A stretch of DNA of 64,000 nt, from NCBI GenBank assembly GCA_016713535.1, contig JADJOY010000028.1:1-64000 (forward strand), read 5' to 3'. This DNA is from JADJOY01 sp016713535 [NCBI: Deltaproteobacteria bacterium]. GTDB taxonomy: Bacteria > JADJOY01. A model generated the notes under the pieces. That model saw nothing but the letters and a program-made list of their open reading frames with translations. It did no database searches and was not told the DNA's origin. The position numbers were made by a program, and so were the translations under genes. The first letter of the stretch is position 1. The number at the start of each line of letters is the position of its first letter. Positions 61,957-64,000 of the stretch are shown piece after piece.

Positions 61957-64000
61957 ATGCACCGCGTCGATCTCCAGCCGTCCGCGCCATCGAGCTCCCC
62001 GGGCAGAGGCGCCGGCAAGCTCGCGCTCCTCGTCGTCTGCGCGACACTCGCGGCCGCAGGCGACGCAGCGCTCGCCGATGACGGGATCGCGCCGGCGCGA
62101 GCCACGGCGGCCGACACCGAAACCGTCGTGGTCACCGCGACGCGCACCGCCGCCGACCCGTTCGAGCTGCCGTTCACCACCCACGCCGTCGGCGAGGAGC
62201 GCATGAGCGACGAGCGGTCGATCCGCTCGTTCCCCGACGCGCTCGCCGAGATCCCCGGCATCTACCTCCAGCGCAGCTCGTACGGCCAAGCTTCGCCGTA
62301 CCTGCGCGGCTTCACCGGCTTCCGTACGCTGCTCCTGATCGAGGGCATCCGCCTCAACAACTCGGTCTTTCGCGAGGGTCCGAACCAGTACTGGAGCACC
62401 GTCGACCCGCTCACGGTGGAACGCGTCGAGGCCGTGCTCGGGCCGGGTTCGGTGCTCTACGGCAGCGACGCGATCGGCGGCACGGTGAACGCGATCACCC
62501 GCTCGCCCGATCGAAGTACCGACGCACCGGCCGCCGCACCCGGTGCCTACGGGCGCTACGCGAGCGCCGAGGGCTCGGCCACGCTGCGCGGCGAGCTCGG
62601 CGGGGCGCCGCTGGCCGGCCTCGGCGTCCTCGGCGGAGTGTCGTGGCGCGACTTCGACGACCTGGTGGCGGGGCGCGGCACCGGTGAGCTACCGGGCACC
62701 GCGTACGACGAGCTCGACGGCGACGCCAAGCTCGTCTACGCGCTCCGCGACGACCTCGACCTGGTGCTGGGGTGGCAGCGGGTGTTCCAGGACGACGTGC
62801 CGCGCACCCACGCGACCGCGGACGCCATCTCCTTCCGTGGCACCACCCTCGGCTCGGATCGCCGCCGCGACACCGATCAGGAGCGGCAGCTCGGCTACGC
62901 CCAGGCGCGCTACGCGCCGCGCGGCGAGTGGCTGCACGACGCGACCCTGAGCCTCTCGTACCAAGCCCAGAGCGAGGAGGAGGTGCGGGTGCGCGGCTCC
63001 GGCGCCCGCGAGATCCAGGATCTCGACGTCGGCACGCTGGGACTCTGGGCCCAGGCGACGAGCCCGGTGCCGTACGGCACGCTCACCTACGGCGCCGAGT
63101 GGTACCACGACGACGTGCAGTCGTCCTTCGTCGCCCAGGACGCGGCGGGCGTGCCGGTCGGCGAGGCGCGCCGCGGCGCGGTGGCCGACGACTCGCGGTA
63201 CGACCTCGTCGGACTCTACGTGCAGGACGTCATCCCGCTGGGCGAGGCGTTCGAGACCCACCTCGGCGGGCGCTGGAACCTGGCGGCGGTCGATGCCGAC
63301 GACGTCGACCCCGACCGCGGCGATGCGATCGAGCTCGGCCCGGTCGACGAGAGCTACTCGGCGCTGGTGGGCAGCCTGCGCGGCGTGTGGCGAGTGGCCG
63401 AGGGGTGGCGGCTCTTCGCCGGGGCTTCGCAGGGCTTCCGCGCCCCAACCTCTCGGACCTCACTCGCTTCGAGGTCAACGCGGCGAGCGGCGAGTTCGAG
63501 GTCCCGGCTCCCGACCTCGACCCCGAGAAGTACGTGTCGCTCGAGGGCGGCGCGCGCTACGCCGGCGGACGGCTCGAGGCATGGGGGTCCTACTACTACA
63601 CGTTCATCGAGGGCCTCATCGTGCGCTTCCCCACCGGCCGCGAGGTCGATGGCGGGCCGGAGTTCAGCAAGGCCAACGTCGGCGACGGGTACATGAACGG
63701 CGTCGAGCTCGGCTCGCGGGTGCGCGTGCTCGACGACGTCTCGCTCTACGGCTCGTTCGCGTGGGTGGAGGGGACCGCCGACTCCATCGTCGACGGAGAA
63801 CAGATCCGCGAGCCGCTCTCCCGGATCCAGCCGCCGTGGGCGCTCGTGGGCGCGCGCTGGAACTCGTCCGACGGCCGCTGGTGGGGCGAGCTGGAAGCGA
63901 CCTTCGCCGGCGACGCCGACCGGCTCGCCGCCCGCGACGTCGCCGATACCCAGCGCATCCCCCCGGGCGGCACGCCAGGCTACGAGGTGCTGGCGCTGCG
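61957..64000 (+). CDS. TonB-dependent outer membrane receptor, cut by the window end (one frameshift)
   Basis: At least 681 residues. Signal peptide (LALLVVCATLAAAGDAALA), TonB-box-like ADTETVVVTATRTAADPF, plug with FPDALAEIPGIYLQRSSYG, YLRGFTGFRTLLLIEGIRLN and RVEAVLGPGSVLYGSDAIGG. Barrel strands follow, with FAGASQGFRAP then, after a one-base loss near 63450 in a C run, LSDLTRFEVNAASGEFEVPA and NVGDGYMNGVELGSRVRVL. The gene continues past 64000. It is similar in plug pattern to the receptor at 53640 but clearly a different protein. gaggag precedes the ATG; the repeat cluster at 61507-61603 probably regulates it. Confidence 0.9.

Overview
This is a very GC-rich (about 70%), gene-dense stretch from a Gram-negative bacterium. 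Two TonB-dependent receptors, an LpxL-type acyltransferase, many lipoproteins and a sensor with periplasmic haem motifs show an outer membrane and periplasm. A eukaryotic-type Ser/Thr kinase, NtrC-type two-component genes, several TetR regulators, SDRs, VOC proteins, an acyl-CoA dehydrogenase, a P450 and sterol-desaturase relatives resemble the soil or aquatic Myxococcota/Binatota-like 'deltaproteobacteria'. That placement is an inference; no rRNA or other phylogenetic marker lies here. The only RNA gene seen is a tRNA-Lys at 61291-61366.

Layout. 65-3603 (minus): SDR, M28 peptidase, GntR regulator and a hypothetical protein. 3893-9528 (plus): a fatty-acid-hydroxylase-family protein, then a tightly overlapped glycosidase run (GH5-like, a GH29 remnant, GH43, a second GH43 remnant) and a secreted alpha/beta hydrolase. 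9773-14178 (minus): an SDR-sulfotransferase fusion, a class III aminotransferase and an epimerase-type SDR, divergent from tetR and a VOC gene (14263-15511) across a palindromic operator. 15495-20363: a secreted YadA-head-like repeat protein, SDR, RetSat-like flavoprotein, a truncated tetR, a truncated P450 and an amidohydrolase tail. 20514-28147 (plus): a redox-signalling locus with a small exported protein, a membrane-anchored GcvH-like protein lacking the lipoyl lysine, a ferredoxin-NrfD fusion, a haem-motif histidine kinase, an NtrC-type regulator, an archaemetzincin and a YgbA-family protein.

28190-32652: ppnP and tetR, divergent across two perfect operators from an acetoacetate-decarboxylase-like/VOC/esterase/PF10118 operon. 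32778-39887 is mostly minus strand: a beta-propeller with a ubiquitin-like GG-tailed partner, a large AAA/TPR regulator, a DoxX-GH5 pair, and one plus-strand microprotein. 40032-53553: two ABC-2 exporters, a TM2 protein, a GT-C glycosyltransferase with a DUF488 protein, a sensor Ser/Thr kinase with an SGNH lipoprotein, an LpxL-like acyltransferase and a second sterol-desaturase relative. 53640-64000: a TonB receptor group, a GH39-like lipoprotein, acyl-CoA dehydrogenase/DUF4136/carbonic anhydrase, the tRNA, and a second TonB receptor behind an AT-rich repeat cluster, which runs off the window end.

Caveats that affect the whole window. More than twenty genes carry one or more single-base frameshifts, often at G or C runs; family alignment restores one continuous protein, so most look like sequencing or assembly errors rather than biology. 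Separately, four places (about 5920, 7300, 19405 and 20250) look like real or assembly-made deletions that join pieces of different genes or remove gene middles. Broken genes are given as one feature spanning all frames, with the break stated. No CRISPR array, prophage, insertion sequence or rRNA was seen.
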